Source of the DNA: CAG-411 sp963643465
Lineage (GTDB): Bacteria; Bacillota; Clostridia; Lachnospirales; Lachnospiraceae
DNA: 64,000 nt
Direction of reading: 5' to 3'
Assembly (NCBI GenBank): GCA_963643465.1
Contig: CAVIJT010000018.1
Span: 3,164 to 67,163 of the forward strand
Both the position numbers and the translations under genes were made by a program. The notes beneath the pieces were generated by a model. That model was not told where the DNA came from. It worked only from the letters and a program-made list of their open reading frames with translations, and did not search any database. Positions 43,941 to 53,787 of the stretch are shown here, in pieces (position 1 is the stretch's first letter; each line of letters begins with the position of its first letter).

Positions 43941-45173
43941 TTACTTGGAAGTCATCTGCGGTTTAATATAATTTGGAATTCCCTCTTTATATTCAACCTT
44001 CACTTCTCCTTCAATCAGTGGTTTTAAATAATCAATTAACTCCTGCTTTACGTCATTTCCTGCTTCGTTAATCCATTCCAATGGTACTTTCTTTTCCTTG
44101 TTTGCAATATCAACGACAGGAACAGTAGTGTATTCTACCACATACGGATCATTTGAAATTCTGCGAAGGGATGTCATTTCATCTGTGTGTCCATGAATAA
44201 CTGCATCCACTGCTTTTTCACCTAAATGGAATGCCTCTGACACATCCGTTGCAGAAGAAATATGTGCGGCACAACGCTGCAACACATTTAATTCCACAGA
44301 ACGAACCTTACATCCAATTTCTTTTTGCACCAATGACTCTAAATATTTTCCATTTCCACTAAGCATTACATGACCAAATTGATCTGTCTTTTCAGATTTT
44401 GCCGCAATATACTCGCCATTTGCATCATGAATTCCTTCAGACACTGCTACAATAACCTGTTTCCGCTTTTTCAGTTCTTCTTTCACATCCTGAATAAATT
44501 GCTCAGTGGAGAAATCTCTTTCTGGCAAATAAATTAAATGTGGTGCTTCATTATAGGAATTTCTAGCAAGTACAGAGGCTGCTGTAAGCCAACCTGCATT
44601 TCTTCCCATTACCTCCACAATCAATACGCTCTGCATATAGTAAATATAGGTATCATGTGCCATTTCAAGCACAGAAGTTGCAATATATTTTGCTGCGGAA
44701 CCAAATCCAGGGGTATGGTCAATTTCCATCAAATCGTTGTCGATTGTCTTTGGAATTCCAATAACTTTGATGTCATAATCATGGGCTTTGGCATATTTGG
44801 ACACTTTATCTACTGTGTCCATGGAGTCATTCCCTCCAATATATAAAAAGTAGTCAATCTCATATTTCTTTAATATCTCAAATACACGTTCTAAATCCGC
44901 TGGATCTTTGGCAGGGTCCTTTAATTTGTAACGACAGGAACCTAAAAACATGGATGGTGTGATGCGAAGCTGCTCCAACTTTTTCTGATTTCCCTTAAAC
45001 TCTTTATTCATGTCCATCAGTTGATCGTCCATCATTCCTTGAATCCCGTTGATCATTCCGTAAACCTGTCCGATATTCTCACAGTTAAATGCCGCACTAA
45101 GCACACCTGCCAGACTGGCATTAATGACTGTTGTTGGTCCTCCCGATTGACCTACTAAGATATTTTTCTTCAT
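43941..45173 (-). CDS. pfp: 6-phosphofructokinase, pyrophosphate-dependent type
   Basis: Start placed at ATG 45173, 8 nt after AAAGGAG; 410 residues. The protein is a PFK-family enzyme of the long non-ATP clade: GQSGGPTTVINAS, YIGGNDSMDT, PKTIDNDL and MGRNAGWL. The sequence has Asp in GGND (where ATP enzymes have Gly in GGDG) and Lys in PKTIDND (where ATP enzymes have Gly), the two residues that favour PPi over ATP. It would phosphorylate fructose 6-phosphate with PPi, reversibly. The start lies 26 nt after the dus stop. Confidence 0.9.
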   Translation of the reverse strand: MKKNILVGQSGGPTTVINASLAGVLSAAFNCENIGQVYGMINGIQGMMDDQLMDMNKEFKGNQKKLEQLRITPSMFLGSCRYKLKDPAKDPADLERVFEILKKYEIDYFLYIGGNDSMDTVDKVSKYAKAHDYDIKVIGIPKTIDNDLMEIDHTPGFGSAAKYIATSVLEMAHDTYIYYMQSVLIVEVMGRNAGWLTAASVLARNSYNEAPHLIYLPERDFSTEQFIQDVKEELKKRKQVIVAVSEGIHDANGEYIAAKSEKTDQFGHVMLSGNGKYLESLVQKEIGCKVRSVELNVLQRCAAHISSATDVSEAFHLGEKAVDAVIHGHTDEMTSLRRISNDPYVVEYTTVPVVDIANKEKKVPLEWINEAGNDVKQELIDYLKPLIEGEVKVEYKEGIPNYIKPQMTSK

Positions 45174-45199
45174 ATTCTCTGCTCCTTTCACTCCTGCTT

Positions 45200-46171
45200 T
45201 TATTTTGCACAAATGTGTTCTGCATACTCTTCTAACAAATATTTTAACGCATCCATATCCTCAATTTCGTTGATTTTTCCACGCAATTTGGCTGACTGAG
45301 GATATCCGGTCATATACCATGCCACATGCTTTCGCATTTCCCGAAGCCCGATAAATTCTCCTTTATACGCCACCTGCATATCGGCATGGCGAAGAATCGT
45401 CTCAATGACCTGATGAATGGAAGGTTTTTCTGGCACTTCTCCTGTCTCCAAAAATACTTTTGTTTGATGAAACAACCATGGATTTCCTCTGACACCTCTT
45501 GCAAACATAACTGCATCGCATCCGGTTTCCTCAAGCATTCTCTTTGCATCCTGAGGAGTAAACAAATCTCCATTTCCAATAACCGGAATAGACACACTTT
45601 CTTTTACTTTCCGAATAATGTCCCAGTCTGCCTCTCCACTATAATATTGTTCTCTGGTCCTTCCATGAACGGCAACTGCCGCTGCTCCACTGTCCTCAAG
45701 TATTTTTGCAATCTCCGGTGCGTTGGCATCTTCCACTCCAAATCCTTTTCGAATTTTCACCGTTACCGGCTTTTCTAAAATATTTGTCATAGCTGATACA
45801 ATCTCACCTACCAGCTTAGGATTTTTCATAAGAGCAGAACCCTCACCATTATTCACTACTTTTGGCACTGGGCATCCCATATTAATGTCTACAATATCAA
45901 AGTTGCGATGTTCAATTCGCTTTGCCTGCTCGCTCATAATCTTTGGATCTGAGCCAAACAACTGCAACGCTACTGGACGTTCCTGTTCCTCTACTTCCAA
46001 CAATACATTGGTATTTTTATTTCCATACATAATTCCTTTGGCACTCACCATCTCAGTGTAAATCAAATCCGCCCCCTGCTCTTTGCAGAGCAATCGAAAA
46101 GGTAAATCTGTTACCCCCGCCATGGGTCCTAACACCAAATTTCCATCTATTGTTACGTTCCCGATTTTCAT
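45200..46171 (-). CDS. dus: tRNA-dihydrouridine synthase
   Basis: Start placed at ATG 46171 after AAAGGAAA. The 323-residue TIM-barrel flavoprotein has the family signatures LGPMAGVTDLPFR, the catalytic Cys in DINMGCPVPKV (about 95), KIRKGF, VHGRTREQYYSG and IGNGDLF. It reduces uridines in the D loop of tRNA with NADPH and FMN. It sits between coaX (28 nt) and the PFK gene in one likely operon. Confidence 0.95.
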   Translation of the reverse strand: MKIGNVTIDGNLVLGPMAGVTDLPFRLLCKEQGADLIYTEMVSAKGIMYGNKNTNVLLEVEEQERPVALQLFGSDPKIMSEQAKRIEHRNFDIVDINMGCPVPKVVNNGEGSALMKNPKLVGEIVSAMTNILEKPVTVKIRKGFGVEDANAPEIAKILEDSGAAAVAVHGRTREQYYSGEADWDIIRKVKESVSIPVIGNGDLFTPQDAKRMLEETGCDAVMFARGVRGNPWLFHQTKVFLETGEVPEKPSIHQVIETILRHADMQVAYKGEFIGLREMRKHVAWYMTGYPQSAKLRGKINEIEDMDALKYLLEEYAEHICAK

Positions 46172-46198
46172 TTGCTTTCCTTTCATGGATAGATTTTT

Positions 46199-46969
46199 TT
46201 ATCGCTTATTGTAATCATAAATAATACGAAGTCCCTTCAAAGTCAAATCGCTGTCATAGATGTCAATTGCATCCGTTTCATCGGAAATAATTTTTCCAAG
46301 TCCACCTGTTGCAACTACTTTATATTCTTCATTTCCAAGTTCTTCTTTCAATTTTCGAATAATATACTCCGTTTGTCCCACATATCCAAAAAACAAACCT
46401 GCCTGCATACTATTTACTGTATTTTTAGCCAAAATAGTTTCCGGCTTTTTAATTTCAATTTCTGGAAGCATAGCAGTATCTTTCCACAAGGCATTGGCAG
46501 AAATTCGAATTCCCGGACTGGTTACTCCTGCAATCAACGAACCATCTGCAGTAACCACATCATGCGTTGTTGCGGTTCCAAAATCAATTACAATTACCGG
46601 ACCTCCATATAATTCATAAGCAGCCACTGCATCCACAATACGGTCTGCACCCATAGACTTTGGATTTGCTATGGCAATATTAATTCCCGTCTTAATACCT
46701 GCTCCCACAATGATAGGATTCACTTTAAAATATTTCTTGATACCACTGGTAAAGGAGTGCATAATATTTGGCACTACCGATGAAATAATCACGTCTTCAA
46801 TCTCTTCTGGATTGAGTCCATTTTTCTCCAGCAAATCTCTGATAAAGATTCCATATTCGTCCGACGTACGTGCAATCTTTGTCATCATTCGATAAGTTCC
46901 CATCAATTTTTGTCCATCAAATACACCAATCGTAATGTTTGTATTACCTGCATCTACCACTAAAATCAT
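46199..46969 (-). CDS. coaX: Type III pantothenate kinase
   Basis: A 256-residue CoaX that phosphorylates pantothenate, the first step of coenzyme A synthesis. Motifs: VVDAGNTNITIGV at the N-terminus (acidic ATP/Mg residue), GADRIVDAVAAY (about 107), and DFGTATTHDVV (about 128). The type III form is typical where pantothenamides do not inhibit and K+ is needed. It probably heads the coaX-dus-PFK operon, perhaps with the 47022-47369 gene ahead. Confidence 0.96.
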   Translation of the reverse strand: MILVVDAGNTNITIGVFDGQKLMGTYRMMTKIARTSDEYGIFIRDLLEKNGLNPEEIEDVIISSVVPNIMHSFTSGIKKYFKVNPIIVGAGIKTGINIAIANPKSMGADRIVDAVAAYELYGGPVIVIDFGTATTHDVVTADGSLIAGVTSPGIRISANALWKDTAMLPEIEIKKPETILAKNTVNSMQAGLFFGYVGQTEYIIRKLKEELGNEEYKVVATGGLGKIISDETDAIDIYDSDLTLKGLRIIYDYNKR

Positions 46970-47021
46970 ACAAATCCTCCATCTTACTTACTCTTACGCG
47001 TCTGCTACAAACAGCTAACAA

Positions 47022-47369
47022 CTATTCCTCTGTCAACAGTGCAGTCACATCTTCATTTAAGAAAAATGCTTTATAGTACAACTCTAAACTTTCCAACAGT
47101 TCCTTCTTCTGCTCTCGAATCTGTTTAATTTTTAACACACTTCCTATCTCATCATAAAGCAAATCTCCTTCATCTGCCTCTGTCTGAAATGAAAGCTGTC
47201 CTTCTTCGTCAAACTCCAGTGTAAGAATTCCTCCTACATCTGCTGTAAACAACACGCACATAATCTGAAGTTCTTCTTTAATCGCTTCGGGCATCTGCAA
47301 AAATTCTTCATTCAAATAATATTTTTCTTCATATGCACTGGATGCACATAATACTACATTTTTTTCCAT
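47022..47369 (-). CDS. DUF6145-type protein
   Basis: A 115-residue acidic protein without signal or membrane helices: VVLCASSAYEEKYYLNEEF, LPEAIKEELQIMCVLFT-like (here MPEAIKEELQIMC), VGGILTLEF and a helical C-terminus. I match it to DUF6145, a small family seen in Lachnospiraceae; function unknown. It ends 52 nt before coaX. Confidence 0.7.
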   Translation of the reverse strand: MEKNVVLCASSAYEEKYYLNEEFLQMPEAIKEELQIMCVLFTADVGGILTLEFDEEGQLSFQTEADEGDLLYDEIGSVLKIKQIREQKKELLESLELYYKAFFLNEDVTALLTEE

Positions 47370-47597
47370 AAAAGACTACCTCAACTTATAACTGTTCTGC
47401 CACAAAGTACCTTGTTATTTCATATGTATATTCTGGCATTTTACGAATATAGGTTCGAAACAGTTACCTAAACTTTAACAATACGCTTCTTTACAGAATA
47501 TCATATATTGGATATATTTACAAGAACGGAAAAGAATTGCCTAACGCAATAATTTCCCCCTCTCTTTACATTAACAACAAAGTTTATTTTTTAACCC

Positions 47598-47642
47598 AAA
47601 AAGAAATGAGTTATTGCGAAACACAACAACTCACTTCTTTTT
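47598..47642. terminator. Terminator of citrate synthase gene
   Basis: AAAAAGAAATGAGTT with AACTCACTTCTTTTTT makes a stem with one mismatch, flanked by T runs. It lies 18 nt after the stop. The remainder of 47370-47597 shows no gene. Confidence 0.6.
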
Positions 47643-47660
47643 TATTTTATAGAATCGTTA

Positions 47661-49028
47661 TTATACTCTCTCATCTAAAGGTACATAACTCTTATGCTTT
47701 GCTACTGCTTTGTAAGCTGGACGAATAATCTTTCCTTCGTTAATAATCTCTTCAATACGATGCGCACTCCACCCTGCAATACGAGCAATGGCAAAAATTG
47801 GTGTATAAAGCTCTGGTGGAAGATCCAACATACTATACACAAATCCACTATAAAAGTCCACATTAGCACTGACACCTTTATAAATCTTACGTTCCTTTGC
47901 AATTACACTAGGCGCAAGTCTTTCTACGGTAGCATATAAATTAAATTCATCCATACGCCCCTTCTCTTGTGCCAAATCTTTTACTAAGCCCTTGAAAATC
48001 TCAGCTCTTGGATCAGAAATAGAATACACTGCATGACCCATTCCATAAATCAGTCCCTTTTTGTCAAAGGCTTTCTTATTTAATAAATCACACAAATACT
48101 GTTCGATTTCTTTCTCATTATTCCAATCTTTTACGTTCTTCTTCATGTCCTCAAACATACGAACTACTTTTATGTTCGCTCCACCATGCTTTGGTCCCTT
48201 CAGAGAACCTAAGGATGCCGCTACAACAGAATACGTATCTGTTCCAGATGAAGTAACCACATGTGTGGTAAATGTAGAATTATTTCCACCACCATGCTCT
48301 GCATGAATAATCAATGCAATATCTAAAATCTTTGCCTCTAATTTTGTAAATTTACTATCCGGACGCAATAAATGTAAAATATTCTCCGCAGTAGAATACT
48401 CCTCCACTGGCTGATGGATAAATAAACTATTACCTCTTGTATAATGGCTGTATGCCTGATAACCATATACAGCAAGCATTGGGAACAATGCAACTAACTG
48501 TAAACACTGACGCAACACATTCTCTACAGATGTATCATCCGCTGCATCATCATACGAATACAATGTAAGTACACTTCTTGCAAGAGTATTCATCATATCT
48601 TGACTTGGTGCTTTCAAAATAATATCTCTTACAAAACTGGTTGGCAATACACTTCTATAATTCGCCAACAATTTCTTAAATTTATCTGCTTGTTCTTTGT
48701 TAGGCAATTCTCCAAAGATCAACAAATACGCTGTCTCTTCAAATCCAAAACGATCTTCCTTCAAAAATCCCGCTGTCAACTCTTCGATATCGATTCCCTG
48801 AAAATAAAGTTTTCCCTCACATGGTATCATATCATGGTCCACAATGGTATAGGAGCGGATTTCAGATACCTCGGTAAGCCCTGTAAGTACACCCTTACCA
48901 CTCACATCTCGCAATCCTCGCTTTACATCGTACTTGGAATACAATTCTGTATCAATCACTGCATTCTCTTTACAAATCTTTGCAAACTCCTGTATCTCTG
49001 GTGCCATTTCTGAAAAATAATCTGCCAT
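47661..49028 (-). CDS. Citrate synthase
   Basis: A 455-residue citrate synthase-family protein, long form with an N-terminal extension. It joins acetyl-CoA and oxaloacetate (or propionyl-CoA in methylcitrate synthases). Catalytic residues: His in LIIHAEHGGGNNST (about 233), His in GMGHAVYSISDPR (about 320), Asp in VDFYSG (about 400). GGAGAA lies upstream of the ATG. A TATAAT box (about 49072) overlaps the ornithine carbamoyltransferase terminator, so its promoter may be there. No other TCA gene is in the window. Confidence 0.93.
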   Translation of the reverse strand: MADYFSEMAPEIQEFAKICKENAVIDTELYSKYDVKRGLRDVSGKGVLTGLTEVSEIRSYTIVDHDMIPCEGKLYFQGIDIEELTAGFLKEDRFGFEETAYLLIFGELPNKEQADKFKKLLANYRSVLPTSFVRDIILKAPSQDMMNTLARSVLTLYSYDDAADDTSVENVLRQCLQLVALFPMLAVYGYQAYSHYTRGNSLFIHQPVEEYSTAENILHLLRPDSKFTKLEAKILDIALIIHAEHGGGNNSTFTTHVVTSSGTDTYSVVAASLGSLKGPKHGGANIKVVRMFEDMKKNVKDWNNEKEIEQYLCDLLNKKAFDKKGLIYGMGHAVYSISDPRAEIFKGLVKDLAQEKGRMDEFNLYATVERLAPSVIAKERKIYKGVSANVDFYSGFVYSMLDLPPELYTPIFAIARIAGWSAHRIEEIINEGKIIRPAYKAVAKHKSYVPLDERV

Positions 49029-49082
49029 GTAATTCTCCTCTCTCTTTGATGGTCTTCTATCTATCTTTTTTTATTATAACAC

Positions 49083-49110
49083 AAAAAAGCCCCTAAATGG
49101 GGCTTTTTTA
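49083..49110 (-). terminator. Intrinsic terminator of argF
   Basis: AAAAAAGCCCC and GGGGCTTTTTT form an 11-bp stem with a 5-nt loop. T run on both strands. It lies about 20 nt after the argF stop. Confidence 0.9.
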
Positions 49111-49128
49111 TAAAAAATTAAGATTCTG

Positions 49129-50067
49129 TTACATTTCTCCTAAAGTTGCCACCATAACAGCCTTAATCGTATGCATACGATTCTCTGCTTCATCAAAAAT
49201 AACTTCTGCATGTTCCTCAAATAACTCTTCCGTTACTTCCTTGCCTTTTACTGCTGGCAGACAGTGCATTAAGATGGTACTATTCTTTCCTGTGCGAGCA
49301 AACAACTCATGATTAACCTGATATGGTTTTAAAATTGCAATACGCTCTGCTGCCTTGTCTTCTTCACCCATAGAACACCATACATCTGTATAAATTGCAT
49401 CTGCATCTTTTACGGAATCCAACTGGTCAGAAATTGTAATCGTAGCACCAGAATCTTTTGCATACCCTTCACACAAAGAAACAAGCTCATCCGTTGGCCA
49501 CAATTCCTTTGGTGCAAGAATCGTAAAATGCAATCCCATCTTGGCACTTCCAATCATCAAACTATTTGCCATGTTGTTTCTTCCATCTCCCACATAAACA
49601 AAATGAAGACCTTCTAAATTTCCAAACTGTTCACGAAGAGTTAAGAAGTCTGCCAAAATCTGTGTTGGATGATAGTCATCGGTCAAACCGTTCCATACTG
49701 GTACACCACTGTATTTTGCTAACTTTTCTACTGTTTCCTGTTTAAATCCACGGAATTCAATACCATCAAACATTCTTCCTAAAACCCGCGCTGTATCTTC
49801 TACGCTTTCTTTATGTCCAAGCTGAATATCATCTTTTCCAAGATATTCCGGATGGCCACCCTCATCAATACATCCGATGGTAAATGAACATCTGGTTCTT
49901 GTAGATGGCTTTTCAAAAATTAGGGCAACATTTTTTCCTTTTAAACTATTTCCGGTAATTCCCTTTTTCTTTTTTGCCTTTAAATCTGCTGCAAGGTCAA
50001 GGAGATAACTAATCTCATCCTTTGTAAAGTCTTTTAATGTCAAAAAACTGCGTCCTTTTAAATTCAT
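49129..50067 (-). CDS. argF: Ornithine carbamoyltransferase
   Basis: Start placed at ATG 50067, 6 nt after AGGAGGG. The 312-residue enzyme makes citrulline from ornithine and carbamoyl phosphate. Motifs: the carbamoyl-phosphate loop EKPSTRTRC, the HPTQ segment (DDYHPTQILAD), the ornithine-site SMGEE, and HCLPA. The promoter and ARG box upstream (50151-50192) point to anabolic, arginine-repressed use rather than a deiminase pathway role. Confidence 0.96.
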   Translation of the reverse strand: MNLKGRSFLTLKDFTKDEISYLLDLAADLKAKKKKGITGNSLKGKNVALIFEKPSTRTRCSFTIGCIDEGGHPEYLGKDDIQLGHKESVEDTARVLGRMFDGIEFRGFKQETVEKLAKYSGVPVWNGLTDDYHPTQILADFLTLREQFGNLEGLHFVYVGDGRNNMANSLMIGSAKMGLHFTILAPKELWPTDELVSLCEGYAKDSGATITISDQLDSVKDADAIYTDVWCSMGEEDKAAERIAILKPYQVNHELFARTGKNSTILMHCLPAVKGKEVTEELFEEHAEVIFDEAENRMHTIKAVMVATLGEM

Positions 50068-50150
50068 AACAATCCCTCCTAAAGGTCTGTGCATCGTCTG
50101 TGCTTTGCTCATAAAAGCCAAAAACGCAGACGAATATTTAATCACGAAAA

Positions 50151-50166
50151 TGTATTTTTATTCATT
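50151..50166 (-). promoter_or_regulatory. ARG box (ArgR/AhrC operator) overlapping the argF promoter
   Basis: Minus-strand TGAATAAAAATACA matches the B. subtilis-type ARG box (ATGAATAAAAATKCA). It overlaps the -10 box and start point, a position that would repress transcription. Confidence 0.72.
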
Positions 50167-50192
50167 GTATCTGTTTTTCTATTCTTTGTCAA
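50164..50192 (-). promoter_or_regulatory. Sigma-A type promoter of argF
   Basis: Minus-strand consensus TTGACA, 17-nt spacer, TACAAT, about 95 nt before the start. Confidence 0.82.
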
Positions 50193-50229
50193 CCCTTATG
50201 CAGAGTCATTTGCCATAGCCGAACAGTAA

Positions 50230-52170
50230 CTACTCCTCTTTTTCCGCATTTTTCTCTTCATCCTTGGTAGAATCCGAGGCAGAAATACCATCTATATTTA
50301 CTTCATGAGTCACATAGTCCGCAATTAAATCCTGCTCTAGCACTTGCTTTGATGCTGCTTTTAACTCAACGGCACGGTTATACTGCTCCTCGTATTTACT
50401 AATATCCAGCGTCTCCAATGTATCTCTATCCCAAGCCGTACTTCCTTCAAAAACTCCTTCTCTGGAAATTTGGAACATTACATTATCATAGGCAAAAGAA
50501 CCTTCGAATAAATATGCAGTAAAAGCTGCAAATCCATGTTCTGCTGTTAAAAGATTTTGCCCCATAATATAAGGCTGCTCCAGTTCAAAATCCATCAAAT
50601 ATGCCATAGTTGGTAAAAAATCCACCTGACATCCCAAAGTGGACACTCTTTCATTGGTTTCACTTCCTGGTATGTGAATAATACATGGTACCTTCATCAT
50701 TTCTTCATATCCATACTGTTTTCCAATAAAATTAGAAACATAAATATCATTGTCATCCATGGTACAATTTAATCCATGGTGATCTCCATAAAAAGCAAGT
50801 ACAGTATTTTCATACAATCCGGCACTCTTTAAACTCTGTATCAGTTCCCCGATCGCCTTATCGGTATAATGTACTGCCTGCAAATAATTGGCAAATTTTG
50901 TTCCTTCATCTTCCGGCAAAATCTCAATTTCCTGCAACTCCTCATCTAAGTCATAAGGATGATGGCTGGAAAGAGAAATTCCAAACGAAAAGAAATTGCC
51001 TTCCTGTTTTGACAACACATCTACCATTTGCTGAAACAAGGACGAATCAGAAATTCCAAGCCCTACGATACCTGTATCATCCATATTTTCTATACTATAA
51101 AAATGGTCAATCCCCTGATATGGATATGCTTCCTGTCGATTCCAAAAGGCTGCCTCATTTCCATGAAAAGCAAAGGTTTCATATCCCTGCTCTTTCAATT
51201 TCCATGGAAGCCCATTATATGTATTGTCTGTGTACAATCGGTAACTCTCACCATCAATTACCGGATACATACTATTTAACGTTGCAAATTCTGCATCTGC
51301 AGTGTTTCCTTTTCCTATTACAGAATAATAATTATCAAAATATATACTGTCATTGCCAATCAATTGATTGAGATTCGGCGTTAATTCCTGTCCGTTATAT
51401 TCCGCCCCGATTACAAAATTTTGAAATGCCTCTAATTGTATGACAATCACATTTTTTCCTTTTGCAATGCCTGCTAAACTCCTTACTTCCTCTGATACAT
51501 CTGTGGCTGACGGAGTTGCCTCTGTGGCATCCTCCACTGCCTCAATAACATCCTCTTTTTTCCAAAAATCATCATGTACTGCATTATATGCCACATCTAT
51601 GATATCTTTTATATGATGGGTGTAAAACCCTACTGTATTCACCTTCATTACAAAAGTTGTTCCAAACGGATTCACTGCAAATAAAACAATAATCGCCGCA
51701 CAAAGAAACTCTACTATTCTATATTGCTTCTTTGTTTTTCTTTTTTTCGTTCCATCCTCAAAACTTTTGCTTCTTTTTCGAAAATAATATATAGAAATAG
51801 GAATATCCCACACAATTAAAAAACTGGCTGGTATTAATGTGGCAATAAAACTACTTGGCACTTTTGCCACATTAGATGCCTGATAAATCTGCTGTATAGA
51901 TACGGTTTGATTATAATAATTGTAATACATAGTATCTGCAAACATAATGATACTAAAAAATCCATATAACAATATAAATAGCAGCTCTTTTTTCTTCCAT
52001 TTGCTCTCACTTAAATGAGTAAACAAAATCCAAAACACTCCCACAGTGCCTATTAACAAAGGGTGGAACAGTATATTTACATCAATTAAATAATAATACG
52101 TAACCACCTTCACCACCAAAAAAAGCAAAAGCATATTTGGTGATGCAACTATCTTTTTTATCTTTTCCAA
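50230..52170 (-). CDS. LTA-synthase-like sulfatase-family membrane protein
   Basis: A 646-residue protein with five hydrophobic segments in the first about 175 residues and an extracellular sulfatase-type domain (about 240-560). The catalytic Thr region is GKGNTADAEF, metal ligands include Glu in VIQLEAFQ and YGDHHGLN; HHPY matches the LtaS family. It probably transfers glycerol phosphate to an acceptor lipid or glycan, as in lipoteichoic acid synthases, but other family members act as phosphoethanolamine or glycerol-phosphate transferases. The start is TTG 52170 with AAAGGGATGAG upstream. The C-terminal 20 residues are Glu/Lys-rich. Confidence 0.88.
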   Translation of the reverse strand: MEKIKKIVASPNMLLLFLVVKVVTYYYLIDVNILFHPLLIGTVGVFWILFTHLSESKWKKKELLFILLYGFFSIIMFADTMYYNYYNQTVSIQQIYQASNVAKVPSSFIATLIPASFLIVWDIPISIYYFRKRSKSFEDGTKKRKTKKQYRIVEFLCAAIIVLFAVNPFGTTFVMKVNTVGFYTHHIKDIIDVAYNAVHDDFWKKEDVIEAVEDATEATPSATDVSEEVRSLAGIAKGKNVIVIQLEAFQNFVIGAEYNGQELTPNLNQLIGNDSIYFDNYYSVIGKGNTADAEFATLNSMYPVIDGESYRLYTDNTYNGLPWKLKEQGYETFAFHGNEAAFWNRQEAYPYQGIDHFYSIENMDDTGIVGLGISDSSLFQQMVDVLSKQEGNFFSFGISLSSHHPYDLDEELQEIEILPEDEGTKFANYLQAVHYTDKAIGELIQSLKSAGLYENTVLAFYGDHHGLNCTMDDNDIYVSNFIGKQYGYEEMMKVPCIIHIPGSETNERVSTLGCQVDFLPTMAYLMDFELEQPYIMGQNLLTAEHGFAAFTAYLFEGSFAYDNVMFQISREGVFEGSTAWDRDTLETLDISKYEEQYNRAVELKAASKQVLEQDLIADYVTHEVNIDGISASDSTKDEEKNAEKEE

Positions 52171-52223
52171 TGCTATCTCATCCCTTTATTAATTTCTATT
52201 TTGGAATCCTCATACATACATAT

Positions 52224-52265
52224 AAGCTGCCGCCAGCATTCTCTGCTGACGGCAGCTTTTTCATA
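52224..52265. terminator. GC-rich hairpin between NfeD/SPFH unit and LTA-synthase-like gene
   Basis: AAGCTGCCGCCAGCA and TGCTGACGGCAGCTT form a 15-bp stem with one mismatch. The T run is stronger on the plus strand than on the minus strand, although the gene that ends here (SPFH) is on the minus strand. Confidence 0.7.
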
Positions 52266-52360
52266 CTATCCCTTATTCAAGCAAACTATGAAATCATAAG
52301 AAACACGCTTTGCGAATTTCTCACATTTCCTTCTGCTTACTTCTTTTTGGTAAAACCGTC

Positions 52361-53275
52361 TTATTTCTCCGCTACCTCAACTACTGATTTTGCAAGTCCT
52401 GCCAAACCTTGAATCTCGGAAGGAATGATAATCTTTGTAGCCTGACCATCTGCTGCCTTAGCAAATGCCTCTAAGCTCTTTAACTGGATAACTGCCTGTG
52501 AAGTATTTGCCTCGTTCAAGAAACGAATACCATCTGCATTCGCCTGCTGCACACGAAGAATTGCCTCTGCCTGACCTTCTGCCTCACGGATCATAGCTTC
52601 TTTCTTAGCTTCTGCACGAAGAATTGCAGCTTCTTTCTCTGCCTCTGCCTCTAAGATTGCAGATGCTTTCTTACCTTCTGAAACTAAGATACGAGATTTC
52701 TTCTCACCTTCAGCTTTAAGTAATGTCTCACGACGCTCACGCTCTGCCTTCATCTGTTTCTCCATAGAGTCCTGAATCTCTGCAGGTGGAATGATGTTCT
52801 TAAGTTCCACACGATTTACTTTAATTCCCCATGGGTCTGTTGCAATATCCAAAGTCTCTCTCATCTTTGTGTTAATAATCTCTCTTGAAGTAAGAGTCTG
52901 GTCTAATTCCAATTCACCGATGATATTACGAAGAGTGGTTGCTGTCAAATTCTCAATAGCAAGAATTGGATTCTCCACACCGTATGTATACGCCTTAGGA
53001 TCGGTAATCTGATAAAATACTACAGTATCAATTCTGATAGAAACGTTATCCTTTGTGATTACTGGCTGTGGTGGGAAATCTACTACCTGTTCTTTCAACG
53101 GTACTCTTCTAGCCACCTTATCAATTAAAGGCATCTTCAAGTGTAAACCTACACCCCAAATCCCTTGACAAGCTCCTAAACGCTCCACAACAAATGCTTC
53201 TGCCTGTGGAACAACTTTGATACATGGCACTAGAATAACAATAAGTATCACCACTAATGCAATTACAAATTCCAT
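52361..53275 (-). CDS. SPFH/band-7 domain protein (stomatin-like)
   Basis: A 304-residue protein with one N-terminal transmembrane helix, the band-7 domain (VVERLGACQGIWGVGLHLKMP) and a long Ala/Glu/Lys-rich coiled coil (about 185-270). It forms membrane microdomain scaffolds by family knowledge. It starts 2 nt after the NfeD gene, with a strong ribosome binding site, and follows the standard NfeD-SPFH pairing. Confidence 0.94.
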   Translation of the reverse strand: MEFVIALVVILIVILVPCIKVVPQAEAFVVERLGACQGIWGVGLHLKMPLIDKVARRVPLKEQVVDFPPQPVITKDNVSIRIDTVVFYQITDPKAYTYGVENPILAIENLTATTLRNIIGELELDQTLTSREIINTKMRETLDIATDPWGIKVNRVELKNIIPPAEIQDSMEKQMKAERERRETLLKAEGEKKSRILVSEGKKASAILEAEAEKEAAILRAEAKKEAMIREAEGQAEAILRVQQANADGIRFLNEANTSQAVIQLKSLEAFAKAADGQATKIIIPSEIQGLAGLAKSVVEVAEK

Positions 53276-53277
53276 AA

Positions 53278-53754
53278 CTAATTTTCCTCCTTCTCATTTT
53301 TCATTTTAATTGTTTCATTTTTTGTTACTATTAATTTCACGCCTGATATTTCATTGACGGAAACTTTTGCTCCCACTTCGATGGATGTACCATCTGCACT
53401 TCTGGCTGTCCATTCTTTACCATTAAGCACTACACAGCCCTTTTGATTGAAGTTATCAATCTCTTCTACTACTTTTCCTTCTGCTCCTATAAGCGTTGCA
53501 ATATCTGTCTTTATACGCTTACTGTTAAATTTTCTACAGGCACTTGGTCTGACAAAAAAGAGCAATGCAATGGAAACTACGAAAAACAATACAATCTGTA
53601 TTCCTACATCGGCACCACAGACACCCGCAATCAATGCAACTACAGAGCCACCGGCAAACCATACTGTAGTTAAACCTAATGTAACCATCTCAATAACTAC
53701 AAAAACGATAATCAGCAATAACCACATAATTAAAACAGAAGTCATATCACTCAT
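53278..53754 (-). CDS. NfeD-like membrane protein
   Basis: A 158-residue NfeD (short form): three hydrophobic helices (about 8-80) and a C-terminal OB-fold beta domain (AEGKVVEEIDNFNQKGCVVLNG). It is the usual partner of SPFH proteins, binding or assembling them in membrane microdomains. It has a clear promoter (53788-53816). Confidence 0.92.
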   Translation of the reverse strand: MSDMTSVLIMWLLLIIVFVVIEMVTLGLTTVWFAGGSVVALIAGVCGADVGIQIVLFFVVSIALLFFVRPSACRKFNSKRIKTDIATLIGAEGKVVEEIDNFNQKGCVVLNGKEWTARSADGTSIEVGAKVSVNEISGVKLIVTKNETIKMKNEKEEN

Positions 53755-53787
53755 TTTTCTTTCCTCCTCTCACGCATTTCTAATATT

